From Acidimicrobiia bacterium (GTDB lineage: Bacteria; Actinomycetota; Acidimicrobiia; Acidimicrobiales; Aldehydirespiratoraceae), in the NCBI GenBank assembly GCA_022828135.1, contig JAJEJB010000006.1, forward strand, positions 62,001-126,000: DNA of 64,000 nucleotides, in the 5' to 3' direction. A program made the translations under genes and the position numbers. This document shows, piece by piece, positions 49,863 to 58,712 of this stretch (position 1 is the stretch's first letter; every line of letters begins with the position of its first letter). The notes below the pieces were generated by a model. It did not search any database, was not told the origin of the DNA, and saw nothing but the letters and a program-made list of their open reading frames with translations.

Positions 49863-51518
49863 TCAGGAGGTGATCACCGGGACGATCACGGGGCGGCGGC
49901 GGGTGCGCTCCCGAGAGATGCGCCGGGCGGTTCGCAGCACCAGATCCGCCAGCGCTTCCCGGTCGCGGTCGCCGGCGGCCAAAGCGGCCCTTACCTCCGT
50001 CTCGACGCCGTCGGCCACCGCGGCCTCGTGGCCCACGAGGGCCGGATGCTCCACCCATCCCCGCGACACGATCTCGGGACTGGAGGCCAGCGAGCCCAGC
50101 TCCAGGTCGACGCTCACCACCACGGCCACGAAGCCGTCGCCGCCGAGTTTGCGGCGCTCACCGAGAACGGTCGAGCCCAAGTCCCCGACCGTCCCGTCGA
50201 CGTAGATGTGGTCGCCGCCCACCGATCCGGCCTGGAGCAGGCCCTCGTCGGTCAACTCGATCCGGTCGCCGTCGCAGCACAGCACCACCCGCTCGGAGGG
50301 CATGCCCATCTCGCGGGCGAGACGGGCGTGCGCGACCAGATGCTCGTACTCGCCGTGAACGGGCACGAACCACTCCGGCGATGCCACTGAGTGCAGGACC
50401 CTGAGTTCCTGCTGCTTGCCGTGACCGGAGGTGTGCACGTCGAGGTTGCCGGTGTGGAGCACGAGCGCGCCCCGGCGGGCCAGCCCGTTGCGCACCGCGC
50501 CTACCGCGGCCTCGTTGCCGGGGATCGGGTGCGAGCTGAAGATCACTGTGTCTTCGGCGCCGATCTCGATCCACTTGCTGGTGCCCTCGGCCATCTGGGT
50601 GAGAGCGGCCCGGGGCTCGCCCTGCGACCCGGTGCACACAATCAGCACCTCTGCAGGCTCGAGCCCCTCGAGGTCGGTGATGTCGCGCACGGCATGATCG
50701 GGAACCCTCAGCAGGTTCAGCTCGCGGGCCAGCCCGACATTGCGCTGCATGGACAGACCCAGCGTCGCCACCGTGCGACCCGCGGCGATGGCTGCGTCCA
50801 TCACCTGCTGGATCCGGTGGATGTGGCTGGCGAATGCCCCGACGACCACCCGGCGACCCTCCTGGTGGGCGATCACATCGTGCAGGACGTCGCCAACGTC
50901 TCTCTCCGAGCGCGACGATCCCGGCGCGTCGGCGTTGGTCGAGTCGGCCAGCAGCAGCCTGACCCCCGGATCGTCAGCCAGCGCCCCGATGCGGGAGAGC
51001 GCGGTTCGGCGGCCGTCCACCGGCGTGAGGTCGAGCTTGAAGTCGCTGGAGTGCAGGATCACTCCCTGCGGTGTGGAGAAGGCCGTGATGAGCCCTCCCG
51101 GCACCGAATGGGTGACGGGCATCGCCTCGCATTGGAACGGCCCGGCGCGGAAGGAGTCCCCGTCGCGGACCTCGCGCAGCTCAGCCCGGTCGAGCAGGCC
51201 CGCCTCGGCGAGCTTGTGCCTCACCAGGCCCAGCGTGAACGCCGACCCGTAGACCGGGAACGACATGTGCTCGAGCAGGTGCGGGAGCGCTCCGATGTGA
51301 TCCTCGTGGGCGTGGGTGGCCACGCACGCCTCGACTCCCCCGCTGTCCAGCAGCCATTCGAAGTCGGGGAGTACGGAGTCGACGCCGGGCAGGTCGTCCC
51401 CCGCGAACATGCGGCCGCAGTCGAGCAGCACCCGGCGGCCCGCGGTCTCGAGGACTGCGCAGTTCCGTCCGATCTCACCCAGGCCGCCCAGGAAGGTGAC
51501 GGCGACGGGTGCAGCCAC
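49863..51518 (-). CDS. rnj: Ribonuclease J
   Basis: Metallo-beta-lactamase-fold RNase with 5'-3' exo- and endonuclease activity in mRNA decay and rRNA processing. 551 aa. LGGLGEIGRNCAVLE at the start, the zinc motif ATHAHEDHIGALPHLL (HxHxDH, about 69-84), VTHSVPGG, HSSDFKLD and the beta-CASP motifs VVGAFASHIHRIQQ and TGSQGEPRAAL, HTSGHGKQQEL and VPVHGEYEHL. The C-terminal domain is present. Start GTG 51518, 15 bases after the dapA stop. Confidence 0.96.
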   Translation of the reverse strand: MAAPVAVTFLGGLGEIGRNCAVLETAGRRVLLDCGRMFAGDDLPGVDSVLPDFEWLLDSGGVEACVATHAHEDHIGALPHLLEHMSFPVYGSAFTLGLVRHKLAEAGLLDRAELREVRDGDSFRAGPFQCEAMPVTHSVPGGLITAFSTPQGVILHSSDFKLDLTPVDGRRTALSRIGALADDPGVRLLLADSTNADAPGSSRSERDVGDVLHDVIAHQEGRRVVVGAFASHIHRIQQVMDAAIAAGRTVATLGLSMQRNVGLARELNLLRVPDHAVRDITDLEGLEPAEVLIVCTGSQGEPRAALTQMAEGTSKWIEIGAEDTVIFSSHPIPGNEAAVGAVRNGLARRGALVLHTGNLDVHTSGHGKQQELRVLHSVASPEWFVPVHGEYEHLVAHARLAREMGMPSERVVLCCDGDRIELTDEGLLQAGSVGGDHIYVDGTVGDLGSTVLGERRKLGGDGFVAVVVSVDLELGSLASSPEIVSRGWVEHPALVGHEAAVADGVETEVRAALAAGDRDREALADLVLRTARRISRERTRRRPVIVPVITS

Positions 51519-51533
51519 TGTCCGTGTCGGCGG

Positions 51534-52490
51534 TCAGCCCGTGCCGACCGGAGCGGGCTCGGCGAGCACTTCAGCGGCCGCGTCCACCTGCTGCTCGGGT
51601 TCCGGCTCGGAGCCGCGCAGTGCGGCGAGGACCTCCCTGGCCTGGTCCTCCAGTCCGGGGGGCTCCGGTCCCATGGGCAGGCGGCATGGCCCTGCCGGCA
51701 GTCCCAGCACCCGCATCATGCACTTGGTGGGCACAGGATTGGGAGCCGCGTCGCCGGTCTCGAAGTCGTAGGAATCGAGCAGCCGCCGGTTGATGGCGGT
51801 CGCCTCGGCGACTCGACCGCTCTCGAACGCGTCGAACATGGCCGCCATCTCCATCCCCGCCCAGTGGGTGGCCACACCGATGACGCCCACCGCGCCGACC
51901 GACATCAGCGGCAAGGTGAGCGCGTCGTCGCCCGAGTACACCTCGAAGCCGTCCGGTGCCATCTCCAGCAGTCGGGCTGTCTCTGCTGGAGAACCGGCCG
52001 CGTCCTTCAGCCCGACGATGTTGGGTACCTCGTGAGCCAGACGGGCCATGGTCTCGGTGGCAACCTTGCGGCCGGTGCGCCCGGGTATGTCGTAAATCAT
52101 GGTCGGCAGGTCCGTCGCCGCCGCGCAGTGCCGGAAGTGCGTGTCCAGCCCCGCCTGCGACGGCCGGTTGTAGTAGCCGGCCACGTGCAGGATGCCGTCC
52201 GCCCCGGCGCTTGTGCAGCGCTCGGTGAGGTCGATGGCGGCGCGGGTGTCGTTGCTCCCGGCTCCCGCCACCACGGGAACGTCGACTGCGGCCACGACCG
52301 CGGCCACCAGCTCGGCCTGCTCCTGATGGGTGAGAGTCGGACTCTCCCCGGTAGTCCCGGCCACCAGCAGACCCTCGTTGCCGTTGGCGACGAGCCACCG
52401 GGCAAGGCGAGCCGCACCATCTAGGTCGAGCGCCCCGTCCTCAGTGAAGGGCGTGACCATCGCCGTCAGTACGCGTCCGAACCGGCCCAT
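51534..52490 (-). CDS. dapA: 4-hydroxy-tetrahydrodipicolinate synthase
   Basis: Condenses pyruvate with aspartate semialdehyde, first step of the DAP/lysine branch. 318 aa TIM barrel. RVLTAMVTPFTEDGALD, GTTGESPTLTHQEQ, GAGSNDTRAAIDL, VAGYYNRPSQAGL, YDIPGRTG and the Schiff-base Lys in VGLKDAAGSP (about 165). The C-terminal 25 residues are an acidic, Pro/Ala-rich tail not needed for catalysis. Sits between rnj and SURF1. Confidence 0.96.
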   Translation of the reverse strand: MGRFGRVLTAMVTPFTEDGALDLDGAARLARWLVANGNEGLLVAGTTGESPTLTHQEQAELVAAVVAAVDVPVVAGAGSNDTRAAIDLTERCTSAGADGILHVAGYYNRPSQAGLDTHFRHCAAATDLPTMIYDIPGRTGRKVATETMARLAHEVPNIVGLKDAAGSPAETARLLEMAPDGFEVYSGDDALTLPLMSVGAVGVIGVATHWAGMEMAAMFDAFESGRVAEATAINRRLLDSYDFETGDAAPNPVPTKCMMRVLGLPAGPCRLPMGPEPPGLEDQAREVLAALRGSEPEPEQQVDAAAEVLAEPAPVGTG

Positions 52491-52493
52491 CGC

Positions 52494-53246
52494 CTACAAC
52501 TGTAGTTCGGTACCGGGGGCTTCTTCGCGCCCAGCGACGACACGGCGCAGGATGAGGCCGTACACCACGATCGCGCCGGCCGAGAAGAAGAACCACTGGA
52601 ACGCGTACGACAGGTGGGGTCCCTCGCCCAGATCGGGATCGGGCACCGGCTCCGGCAGGCCTTCGAGCTGGGGCGGCGACTGGGCCCGCAGCCTGATCCA
52701 CACCCCTTCCACGTCGATGCCCGAGACCTCGGCGAACCGATCCAGGTCCATACGGGAGATCTCTGGCACGTCCTCCGGGGCAGTCTCCGCGACCCTGCCG
52801 CCCCCGACACTGTCGAAGGCGAGCCCGGCCACGACCACCTCTCCGGCCGGCGGGGCCGTGCTGCGTTCGTCGAGTCCGGTCACGCTCCGCCGGGGGATCC
52901 AGCCCCTGACCACCGCCACGGCCCTGCCGTCGTCGAGCTCCAGGGGCGTCGCCAGCCAGAAGCCCGGCTGCCCGCCGCTGCTCCGGTTGCCGATGCGCAC
53001 TTCCGCGTCCGCTAGGTAGGTACCGGTTGCCGCCACCGAGGTGTACGCGGGTGGGAGCCCGCGCCGGTCGAGGTGGGCTGCGATGTCGAACGGGTCATGA
53101 GACATGGCCGCCGCGATCTCGGCGTTGTCGGTGCGGCGCTCATCGAGTCGGCGGAGCTGCCAGAACCCCAGGTTGACCATCAGCACGACCATCGCCAGCG
53201 CGAAGACGTGCGAGGCGATCCACCCCGGGGAACTCAGCCGGCGCAC
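52494..53246 (-). CDS. SURF1-family cytochrome oxidase assembly protein
   Basis: Membrane protein of 250 aa with two terminal helices: VFALAMVVLMVNLGFWQLRRLDERR at the N-terminus and FFFSAGAIVVYGLILRRVV at the C-terminus, with the extracytoplasmic SURF1 domain between (VAATGTYLADAEVRIGNR, GFWLATPLELDDGRAVAVVRGWIPR). LSYAFQWFFF is the usual end motif. SURF1 helps insert heme a into cytochrome oxidase. GTG 53246. It lies between dapA and dapB, a position it also has in some other actinobacteria, but no oxidase genes are in the window. Confidence 0.92.
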   Translation of the reverse strand: MRRLSSPGWIASHVFALAMVVLMVNLGFWQLRRLDERRTDNAEIAAAMSHDPFDIAAHLDRRGLPPAYTSVAATGTYLADAEVRIGNRSSGGQPGFWLATPLELDDGRAVAVVRGWIPRRSVTGLDERSTAPPAGEVVVAGLAFDSVGGGRVAETAPEDVPEISRMDLDRFAEVSGIDVEGVWIRLRAQSPPQLEGLPEPVPDPDLGEGPHLSYAFQWFFFSAGAIVVYGLILRRVVAGREEAPGTELQL

Positions 53247-53247
53247 C

Positions 53248-53263
53248 CTGCCCGCTCGGCCTC
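53248..53263 (-). repeat. Remnant of the 3'-end repeat (B module)
   Basis: GCCCGCTCGGCCTCTT (minus AAGAGGCCGAGCGGGC) directly after the dapB stop equals the B module of the full copies and keeps the same orientation to the upstream gene. Confidence 0.55.
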
Positions 53264-53995
53264 TTAGATGCCCAGAACCTCGCCGAGGCCGACGGTCAAG
53301 CCCGGCCCGAGCGTCACCACGCGCTTGGCCGCCAGGAGCATGCCCGGCATGAACGCCGACCGGTCGATGGTGTCGTGGCGGATCGTAAGGGTCTCGCCGG
53401 GCCCGCCGAGCAGCACCTCCTGGTGCGCGACCAGTCCCATGAGGCGTACCGAGTGGACCGGGATCCCGGCCGGGCCGCGCCCGCCGCGCACTCCGGGCAG
53501 GGTCTCGCTGGCCGTGGGGTCCGGCGCCCAGTCGTCGGATGCCTCCGCCATGGCCTCGACCGTCACCATGGCCGTGCCCGAGGGTGCGTCCACCTTGCGG
53601 TCGTGGTGCAGTTCGATCACCTCGGCGGTGTCGAAGTACGGGGCGGCCAGAGCTGCGAACCGGGTCATGAGCACTGCGCCCACCGCGAAGTTCGGCGCCA
53701 CGACGCAGTGGCTTCGCACGAAGCCGGCCCGCAAGGCCTCCAGGTCGTCGGCACCCAGGCCGGAGGTTCCGATCACGGCGTTGATCCCGGCCGCGGCCAG
53801 CACGCCCATGTTGGCCCGGACCGCCTCCGCGACGGTGAAGTCCACCACCACGTCGACGCCCGCCTCGACGAACTCCTCGACCGAGCCGGCGGAGCCGATC
53901 GCGGCGAGCAGCTCGGTGTCGGGGTCGGCGTCGATGGCCCTGCAGGCCTCGGCGCCCATGCGTCCGGTGGCGCCGCAGACACCGAGCTTGATCAT
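53264..53995 (-). CDS. dapB: 4-hydroxy-tetrahydrodipicolinate reductase
   Basis: NAD(P)H-dependent reduction of the DapA product. 243 aa, the usual size. Rossmann motif VCGATGRMGAE (about 7-17), VVDFTVAEAV, GTSGLGADDLEAL, APNFAVGAVLM and the DapB signature IELHHDRKVDAPSGTA (about 128-143) with the catalytic His and Lys. ATG 53995, nine bases after the pnp stop, so likely the same transcript. With dapA nearby this gives the first two steps of the pathway. Confidence 0.96.
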   Translation of the reverse strand: MIKLGVCGATGRMGAEACRAIDADPDTELLAAIGSAGSVEEFVEAGVDVVVDFTVAEAVRANMGVLAAAGINAVIGTSGLGADDLEALRAGFVRSHCVVAPNFAVGAVLMTRFAALAAPYFDTAEVIELHHDRKVDAPSGTAMVTVEAMAEASDDWAPDPTASETLPGVRGGRGPAGIPVHSVRLMGLVAHQEVLLGGPGETLTIRHDTIDRSAFMPGMLLAAKRVVTLGPGLTVGLGEVLGI

Positions 53996-54004
53996 GGGTT
54001 CGGT

Positions 54005-56572
54005 CTAGCGCGGGCCGCGGCCACCGCGGCGTCCTCCACGCCGGACCCGCGGATCCGGGCCCAGCTCGCCGAACTCGCGCTCGAGCTCCAGGTCGAAGGA
54101 ATCCTCGAACGAGACGCCCTTGGCACTGGACACCGGTGCGGGCGGCCTCGACCGGGAGCCGGACCGATCCTCGCGGCGCTGCTCGCCGCCGTCGCGGTCG
54201 GCTCGCCCTGTCTCCGATCGCCTCGGCTCGGGCCGGCCGCCGTCGCGGTGGCGACCGAAGCCCCCATCGCGGTCGGTCCGACCTGCATCCCGCCCCGATC
54301 CGTCGCCCGCAGGACCACGGGACTCGCCTCGGTTCGCTCCGCCGTCGGTGCCGGCCCTGGACATCTCCCGGCGCCGAGCGGAAGGCGCTTCGCCTCCGTC
54401 GGAGTCATCCGACTTGGGAATGAGCGAGATCTTCCCGTTGGGGTCGACGTCCTCGACGACCACTTCGATCTCCTCGCCGAGCTCGAGCACATCCTCGACC
54501 TTGTCGATGCGCCTGCCGCCGCCCAGCTTGGAGATGTGCACCAGGCCGTCGCGACCGGGCAGGATGTTCACGAACGCCCCGAACTTGGTGATGTTCACCA
54601 CCCGCCCCCGATAGGTGGCGCCTACGTCGGCTGTGGGCGGATCCAGGATGAGCTTTATCTGCCGCTCTGCCTCCAGCACCGCGCCCCGGTCGGTGGAGGC
54701 GATGGCCACGATGCCGACCGCGCCGTCGTCGTCCACGCTGATGTCGGCGCCGGTCTCGGACTGGATGGCGTTGATCACCTTGCCCTTGGGTCCGATCAAC
54801 TCGCCGATCTTCTCTACGGGGATCTCGAAGGAGGTGACCTTCGGAGCGGTTTCGCGCACCTCGGGCCTCGGCTCGATGATGGTCTCGGCCATCACATCGA
54901 GGATGTCCAACCGAGCCGTCCGCGCCTGGCGGAGAGCGTCGGCCAGCACCGACGCCGGGATGCCCGCAATCTTGGTGTCGAGCTGCAGCGCGGTGATGAA
55001 GTCGGTGGTACCGGCCACCTTGAAGTCCATGTCCCCGAAGGCGTCTTCGGCACCGAGGATGTCGGTGAGGGTCACCCAGGCCCCGTCGGCGTGGACCAGG
55101 CCCATGGCCACCCCGGCCACCGGCGCCTTGATCGGAACGCCGGCGTCCATCAGCGACAGCGTGGACCCGCACACCGACGCCATCGAGCTCGACCCGTTCG
55201 ATGCCATCACCTCCGACACGGTGCGCACCGTGTAGGGCCAGTCCTCGAACCCGGGCACGACGGGAAACACCGCTCGCTCAGCCAGCGCGCCGTGGCCGAT
55301 CTCGCGCCGCTTGGGTCCGCGCATGAAGCCGGTCTCGCCGGTGCAGAACGGCGGGAAGTTGTAGTGATGGAAGTAACGCTTCTTCTCGGTCGGCGACAGG
55401 TCGTCGATCAGCATGTCGCTGCGGCCGATCCCCAGCGTGGTGAAGTTCAGCACCTGGGTGTCGCCGCGCTGGAAGAGTCCGGAGCCGTGGGCCGTGGGGA
55501 TTACCCCGACCCGGCTCATGAGCGGGCGCAACTGGTCGGTGGACCGGCCGTCTATGCGGATGCCCTCGGTGACAATGCGCTTGCGCACGACCTCCTTGGT
55601 GACGGAGCGTACGGCGCCCTTGACCTGCCTGGCCACCGCGGGATCGTCGCCGAAGCGGGCCTCCATCTCGGCCGCAATCTCCGCGGCCAGCGTGGATTCC
55701 GCCGCCTGGCGGTCGGTCTTGTCGGCGATCGTCTGCACGGCGGCGATGCGGTCGAGCGCCCCGTCACGAACAGCGTCGAGGATCTCGTCGGTGTAGTCGA
55801 CAGCCAGCGGCACCTCTATCTTGGTCACGGGGCCGACCGCGTCGATCATCTGCTGCTGGAGTTCGATCATCTCCCGGATCCACGCCTTGGCCGCTTCCAG
55901 GCCGCCCGCGAGCACGTCCTCATCCACCTTGGGCGTACCGTCCTGGTACAGCTCCCAGGTGGCGGAAGTGCCCCCGGCCTCGACCATCATCACGGCAACG
56001 TCGTCGTCGGCGAGCCGGCCGGCCACGACCATCTCGAACGCAGAGTCCTCGCCCTCGGCGTATGTCGGGAACGGGACCCACTCGCCCGACGACGACCAGG
56101 CCACGCGCACTGCGCCGATCGGTCCGTCGAATGGGATCGGCGAGATGCTCAGCGCCAGTGAGGCCGCGTTGAGCGCGGCGATGTCGTAGGGATGGGACTG
56201 GTCGGCGCCCAGCACGGTGGCGACGACGTGCACTTCGTTGCGGAATCCGTCAGGGAAGCTGGGCCGCAGCGGGCGGTCGATAAGCCTGCAGGTCAGGATG
56301 GCCTGCTCGCCGGCGCGGGCCTCGCGCCGGAAGAACGAGCCGGGGATGCGGCCCGCGGCGTACATCCGCTCCTCGACATCTACGGTGAGGGGGAAGAAGT
56401 CGGCACCCTCCCGGGGCGACTTGGCGCAGGTGGCGGTGACGAGCACCACCGTGTCGCCCATGCGGGCGGTGACGGCGCCACCCGCGAGCGGGGCCAGCAG
56501 GCCCGTCTCGAAGGTGGCGTCCTTGTCTTCGGCGCGCGTGAACGCACCAGTGACAGAAATGGCATCGGCCAT
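54005..56572 (-). CDS. pnp: Polyribonucleotide nucleotidyltransferase (PNPase)
   Basis: 3'-5' phosphorolytic exoribonuclease and, in actinobacteria, the main poly(A)-adding enzyme. ATG 56572 has AAGGAGT upstream and gives 855 aa. Two RNase PH domains (first with FFRREARAGEQAILTCRLIDRP; second with KRYFHHYNFPPFCTGETG and GTTDFITALQLDTKIAGIP), then KH (KIGELIGPKGKVINAIQ) and S1 (GRVVNITKFGAFVNILPGRDGLVHISKL). An extra C-terminal tail of about 130 residues, rich in Arg, Gly, Asp (GESRGPAGDGSGRDAGRTDRDGG-like), may bind RNA. The frame is open to 56713 but homology starts at 56572. Confidence 0.96.
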   Translation of the reverse strand: MADAISVTGAFTRAEDKDATFETGLLAPLAGGAVTARMGDTVVLVTATCAKSPREGADFFPLTVDVEERMYAAGRIPGSFFRREARAGEQAILTCRLIDRPLRPSFPDGFRNEVHVVATVLGADQSHPYDIAALNAASLALSISPIPFDGPIGAVRVAWSSSGEWVPFPTYAEGEDSAFEMVVAGRLADDDVAVMMVEAGGTSATWELYQDGTPKVDEDVLAGGLEAAKAWIREMIELQQQMIDAVGPVTKIEVPLAVDYTDEILDAVRDGALDRIAAVQTIADKTDRQAAESTLAAEIAAEMEARFGDDPAVARQVKGAVRSVTKEVVRKRIVTEGIRIDGRSTDQLRPLMSRVGVIPTAHGSGLFQRGDTQVLNFTTLGIGRSDMLIDDLSPTEKKRYFHHYNFPPFCTGETGFMRGPKRREIGHGALAERAVFPVVPGFEDWPYTVRTVSEVMASNGSSSMASVCGSTLSLMDAGVPIKAPVAGVAMGLVHADGAWVTLTDILGAEDAFGDMDFKVAGTTDFITALQLDTKIAGIPASVLADALRQARTARLDILDVMAETIIEPRPEVRETAPKVTSFEIPVEKIGELIGPKGKVINAIQSETGADISVDDDGAVGIVAIASTDRGAVLEAERQIKLILDPPTADVGATYRGRVVNITKFGAFVNILPGRDGLVHISKLGGGRRIDKVEDVLELGEEIEVVVEDVDPNGKISLIPKSDDSDGGEAPSARRREMSRAGTDGGANRGESRGPAGDGSGRDAGRTDRDGGFGRHRDGGRPEPRRSETGRADRDGGEQRREDRSGSRSRPPAPVSSAKGVSFEDSFDLELEREFGELGPDPRVRRGGRRGGRGPR

Positions 56573-56761
56573 GGGAATACTCCTTGAGGACCCCGGTAGG
56601 GGCCCGATCTGGGCACGACCCCGCCAGTTCCCAGTCGTATCGGTCCCACCCGGCGAGGGGGCGGGGCCGATGCGACTAGCACCGGAGCGGTCGCGCCTGA
56701 TGTCGGTTGTCACTGGGATCGTCGCTGGCTCGTCGACACCGACCTCGGCGCCTAGGCCAGT

Positions 56762-56783
56762 GGGGCGGCCCTGGAGCCGCCCC
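56762..56783 (-). terminator. Hairpin after rpsO
   Basis: GGGGCGGC and GCCGCCCC form a perfect 8-bp stem with a CCTGGA loop, eight bases downstream of the rpsO stop on the minus strand. No T-run follows. It may be a partial terminator, or the rpsO-pnp processing hairpin seen in other bacteria. The remaining sequence up to pnp shows no gene. Confidence 0.5.
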
Positions 56784-56790
56784 GTCGTGC

Positions 56791-57072
56791 TCAGCGTCGC
56801 AGACCGAGATGGGCGATTAACGCCCGGTACCGCTCGACGTCGTTCTCCTTCACGTAGTCGAGCAGCCTCCTGCGTCTGCCCACCAGCATCAGCAGACCCC
56901 TCCGGCTGTGGTGGTCCTTCTTGTGGACCCTCAGGTGCTCGGTGAGGTGGTTGATGCGATCGGAGAGCAGAGCGACTTGGACTTCGGGAGAACCGGTGTC
57001 GTTCTCTTGGAGTCCGAAGGTCTCCACCATCGACGTGATGGTGTCGGCCTTGGGAGGGAGGCTGGTTGGCAT
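56791..57072 (-). CDS. rpsO: 30S ribosomal protein uS15
   Basis: Small-subunit protein binding the three-way junction of 16S rRNA helices 20-22. ATG 57072 with GGAGAA upstream gives 93 aa (usual 89). [51 protein letters not shown] matches the family across its length. rpsO-pnp is a conserved pair. A leader with a clear hairpin precedes it, possibly for autogenous control. Confidence 0.97.
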   Translation of the reverse strand: MPTSLPPKADTITSMVETFGLQENDTGSPEVQVALLSDRINHLTEHLRVHKKDHHSRRGLLMLVGRRRRLLDYVKENDVERYRALIAHLGLRR

Positions 57073-57141
57073 GGATTCTCCGTTGGGTATCGGACCCTGC
57101 TGCATGACCCGCAGTGCGAGGCCTGCAGCCTGCGTGCTGCG

Positions 57142-57160
57142 CACGGCGTGTCCCGCCGTG
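57142..57160 (-). promoter_or_regulatory. Hairpin in the rpsO leader
   Basis: CACGGCG and CGCCGTG form a perfect 7-bp stem with a five-base loop about 70 bases before the rpsO ATG. uS15 represses its own mRNA by binding leader structures in several bacteria, each with a different fold. Whether this hairpin is such a site is inference. Confidence 0.35.
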
Positions 57161-57197
57161 GGCGGAACCGCAACAGGCTACCGGCGGGCCGGAGAAT

Positions 57198-58400
57198 TCA
57201 GTACTCAGCGGCGAGGGCCTCGTCGAAGCTGGCTCCCTGCTCGATCAGGGCCCGGTAGCGCATCACATGGCGGGGACGGTTGAAGCCGAGCACCCCGACG
57301 ATGCGTCCTGCCCGACCGTAGATCGCGGCGAAGCGCCGCTCGTCGACCGAGCCGGTCACCACGCGGACTTCGTCGTCGCCGTGAACGCGGCCGGCGAGCT
57401 GGATCTTGCGGTCGTACTGGTCGCTCCAGAACCACGGCACCGGAGTGAACGGACCCGCCGCTGCGTCGAGCAGACGACGGGCCGCGTGGGCTCCCTGCTG
57501 GGCTGCGTTGTCCCAGTGCTCCACCCGCATCGTCTCGCCGAAGAGCTCGTTGGGCCAGCGGGCCACGTCACCCGCGGCCGTCACCCTGTCGGCGGCCAGG
57601 CACGAGGCGTCGCACACCACGCCGTCGTCCACCTCTAGGCCCGACCCGTCCAACCATTCGGTGTTGGGGATCACGCCGATGCCGACCACCACCACGTCGG
57701 CGTCGATCGTCGAGCCGTCCGACAGGGTCACTCGCTCCACCCGGCCGTCGCCGGAGATGCTCTCCACGCCGACGGCGGTGCGCAGGTCGACGCCGTGGTC
57801 GCGGTGGACCTCGGCGCACACCTCGCCCATCTCATCACCGAGCACCCGGCTGAGAGGGGTGGGCAGCGCCTCCACCATCGTGACATCGAGACCGCGGCCC
57901 CGCGCGGTTGCGGCCACCTCGGCTCCGATGAAGCCGGCGCCCACCACCACCACCCGCTGCGGCATCGCCTCGAAGTCGGCTCGCAGCGCCAGGCAGTCGT
58001 CCAGCGACCGCAGCACGTGGACTCCGCCGATCCCTTCGGTGCCCGGCATGGTCCGGCAGCGGGCCCCGGTGGCGATGACGAGCCCGTCGAATTCCACGGT
58101 CTCGCCGGTGTGAAGTGCCAATTGGCGAGCGTCCAGGTCCAGAGCGGTGGCCCGCACGCCCAGACGGGCCTCGATGCCGTCCTCCTCCAACTCCTCAGGG
58201 TCGGTCAGCGCAGCCCGCTCGGGCTCCCAATCGCCTGCGAGAACCTGCTTGGACAGGGGCGGCCGATCATAGGGCAGGTGAGTCTCTGCACCGATCAGCG
58301 TGACCGGACCGTCGAAGCCCTCACGGCGCAGAGCCTCGGCCGCGTTCAACCCCGCCAGGGAGGCCCCGACGATGGTGACGGCGCGCGGGGTTCGGGTCAT
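57198..58400 (-). CDS. FAD-dependent ferredoxin reductase (rhodocoxin/putidaredoxin reductase type)
   Basis: Flavoprotein of 400 aa passing electrons from NAD(P)H to a ferredoxin. FAD motif VTIVGASLAGLNAAEALR (about 8-25), YDRPPLSKQVL, VIATGARCR, NAD motif VVVVGAGFIGAEVAATARGRG (about 149-169), DADVVVVGIGVIPNTEWL and VTAAGDVARWPN. A C-terminal reductase domain (WFWSDQYDRKIQLAGRV) is typical of P450/dioxygenase reductases. The ferredoxin gene is 24 bases upstream. No P450 or oxygenase gene is close, so the final acceptor is unknown. Confidence 0.93.
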   Translation of the reverse strand: MTRTPRAVTIVGASLAGLNAAEALRREGFDGPVTLIGAETHLPYDRPPLSKQVLAGDWEPERAALTDPEELEEDGIEARLGVRATALDLDARQLALHTGETVEFDGLVIATGARCRTMPGTEGIGGVHVLRSLDDCLALRADFEAMPQRVVVVGAGFIGAEVAATARGRGLDVTMVEALPTPLSRVLGDEMGEVCAEVHRDHGVDLRTAVGVESISGDGRVERVTLSDGSTIDADVVVVGIGVIPNTEWLDGSGLEVDDGVVCDASCLAADRVTAAGDVARWPNELFGETMRVEHWDNAAQQGAHAARRLLDAAAGPFTPVPWFWSDQYDRKIQLAGRVHGDDEVRVVTGSVDERRFAAIYGRAGRIVGVLGFNRPRHVMRYRALIEQGASFDEALAAEY

Positions 58401-58424
58401 GTTCAGCCGGCTCCCGAGGCTGCC

Positions 58425-58619
58425 TCAGTCTTCGGCGATCGAGATGGCCTGCTTGGGGCAGCGCTGCACGCACTCCTCCACCCTGGCCCGGTCGGCCTCG
58501 CCGGGCGTCTCGTTGAGGATGTAGAGGAAGTCGTCGTCTCGCACCTCGAAGATGTCGGGCGCGATCTGCATGCAGACGGCATTGCTCTCGCACAGGTCAA
58601 AGTCAACGACGATGCGCAT
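58425..58619 (-). CDS. 3Fe-4S/4Fe-4S ferredoxin (P450-type)
   Basis: Small ferredoxin of 64 aa. Cluster ligands lie in DLCESNAVCMQIAPDIFE (Cys 10 and 16) and in CVQRCPKQAI near the C-terminus. C-x5-C plus a distal CP, with one ligand position non-Cys, is characteristic of single-cluster 3Fe-4S ferredoxins serving actinobacterial cytochrome P450s. ATG 58619 with GGGAGA-type site upstream. Forms a redox pair with the adjacent reductase. Confidence 0.93.
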   Translation of the reverse strand: MRIVVDFDLCESNAVCMQIAPDIFEVRDDDFLYILNETPGEADRARVEECVQRCPKQAISIAED

Positions 58620-58712
58620 CGGCTCTCCCTTGTGGTCGTTTGGCGATGTGGTCGGCTCGGCCGCGGACCACGGTAGCGAACCGCGCCGAGGTGGTGTGAG
58701 ATCAGCCTTGAT

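Noticed and set aside
54005-56161. Very long plus-strand open frames opposite pnp, dapB, nrdJ and metG
   Set aside because: High-GC antisense shadows: they lie wholly over well-supported genes and show no domain motifs.
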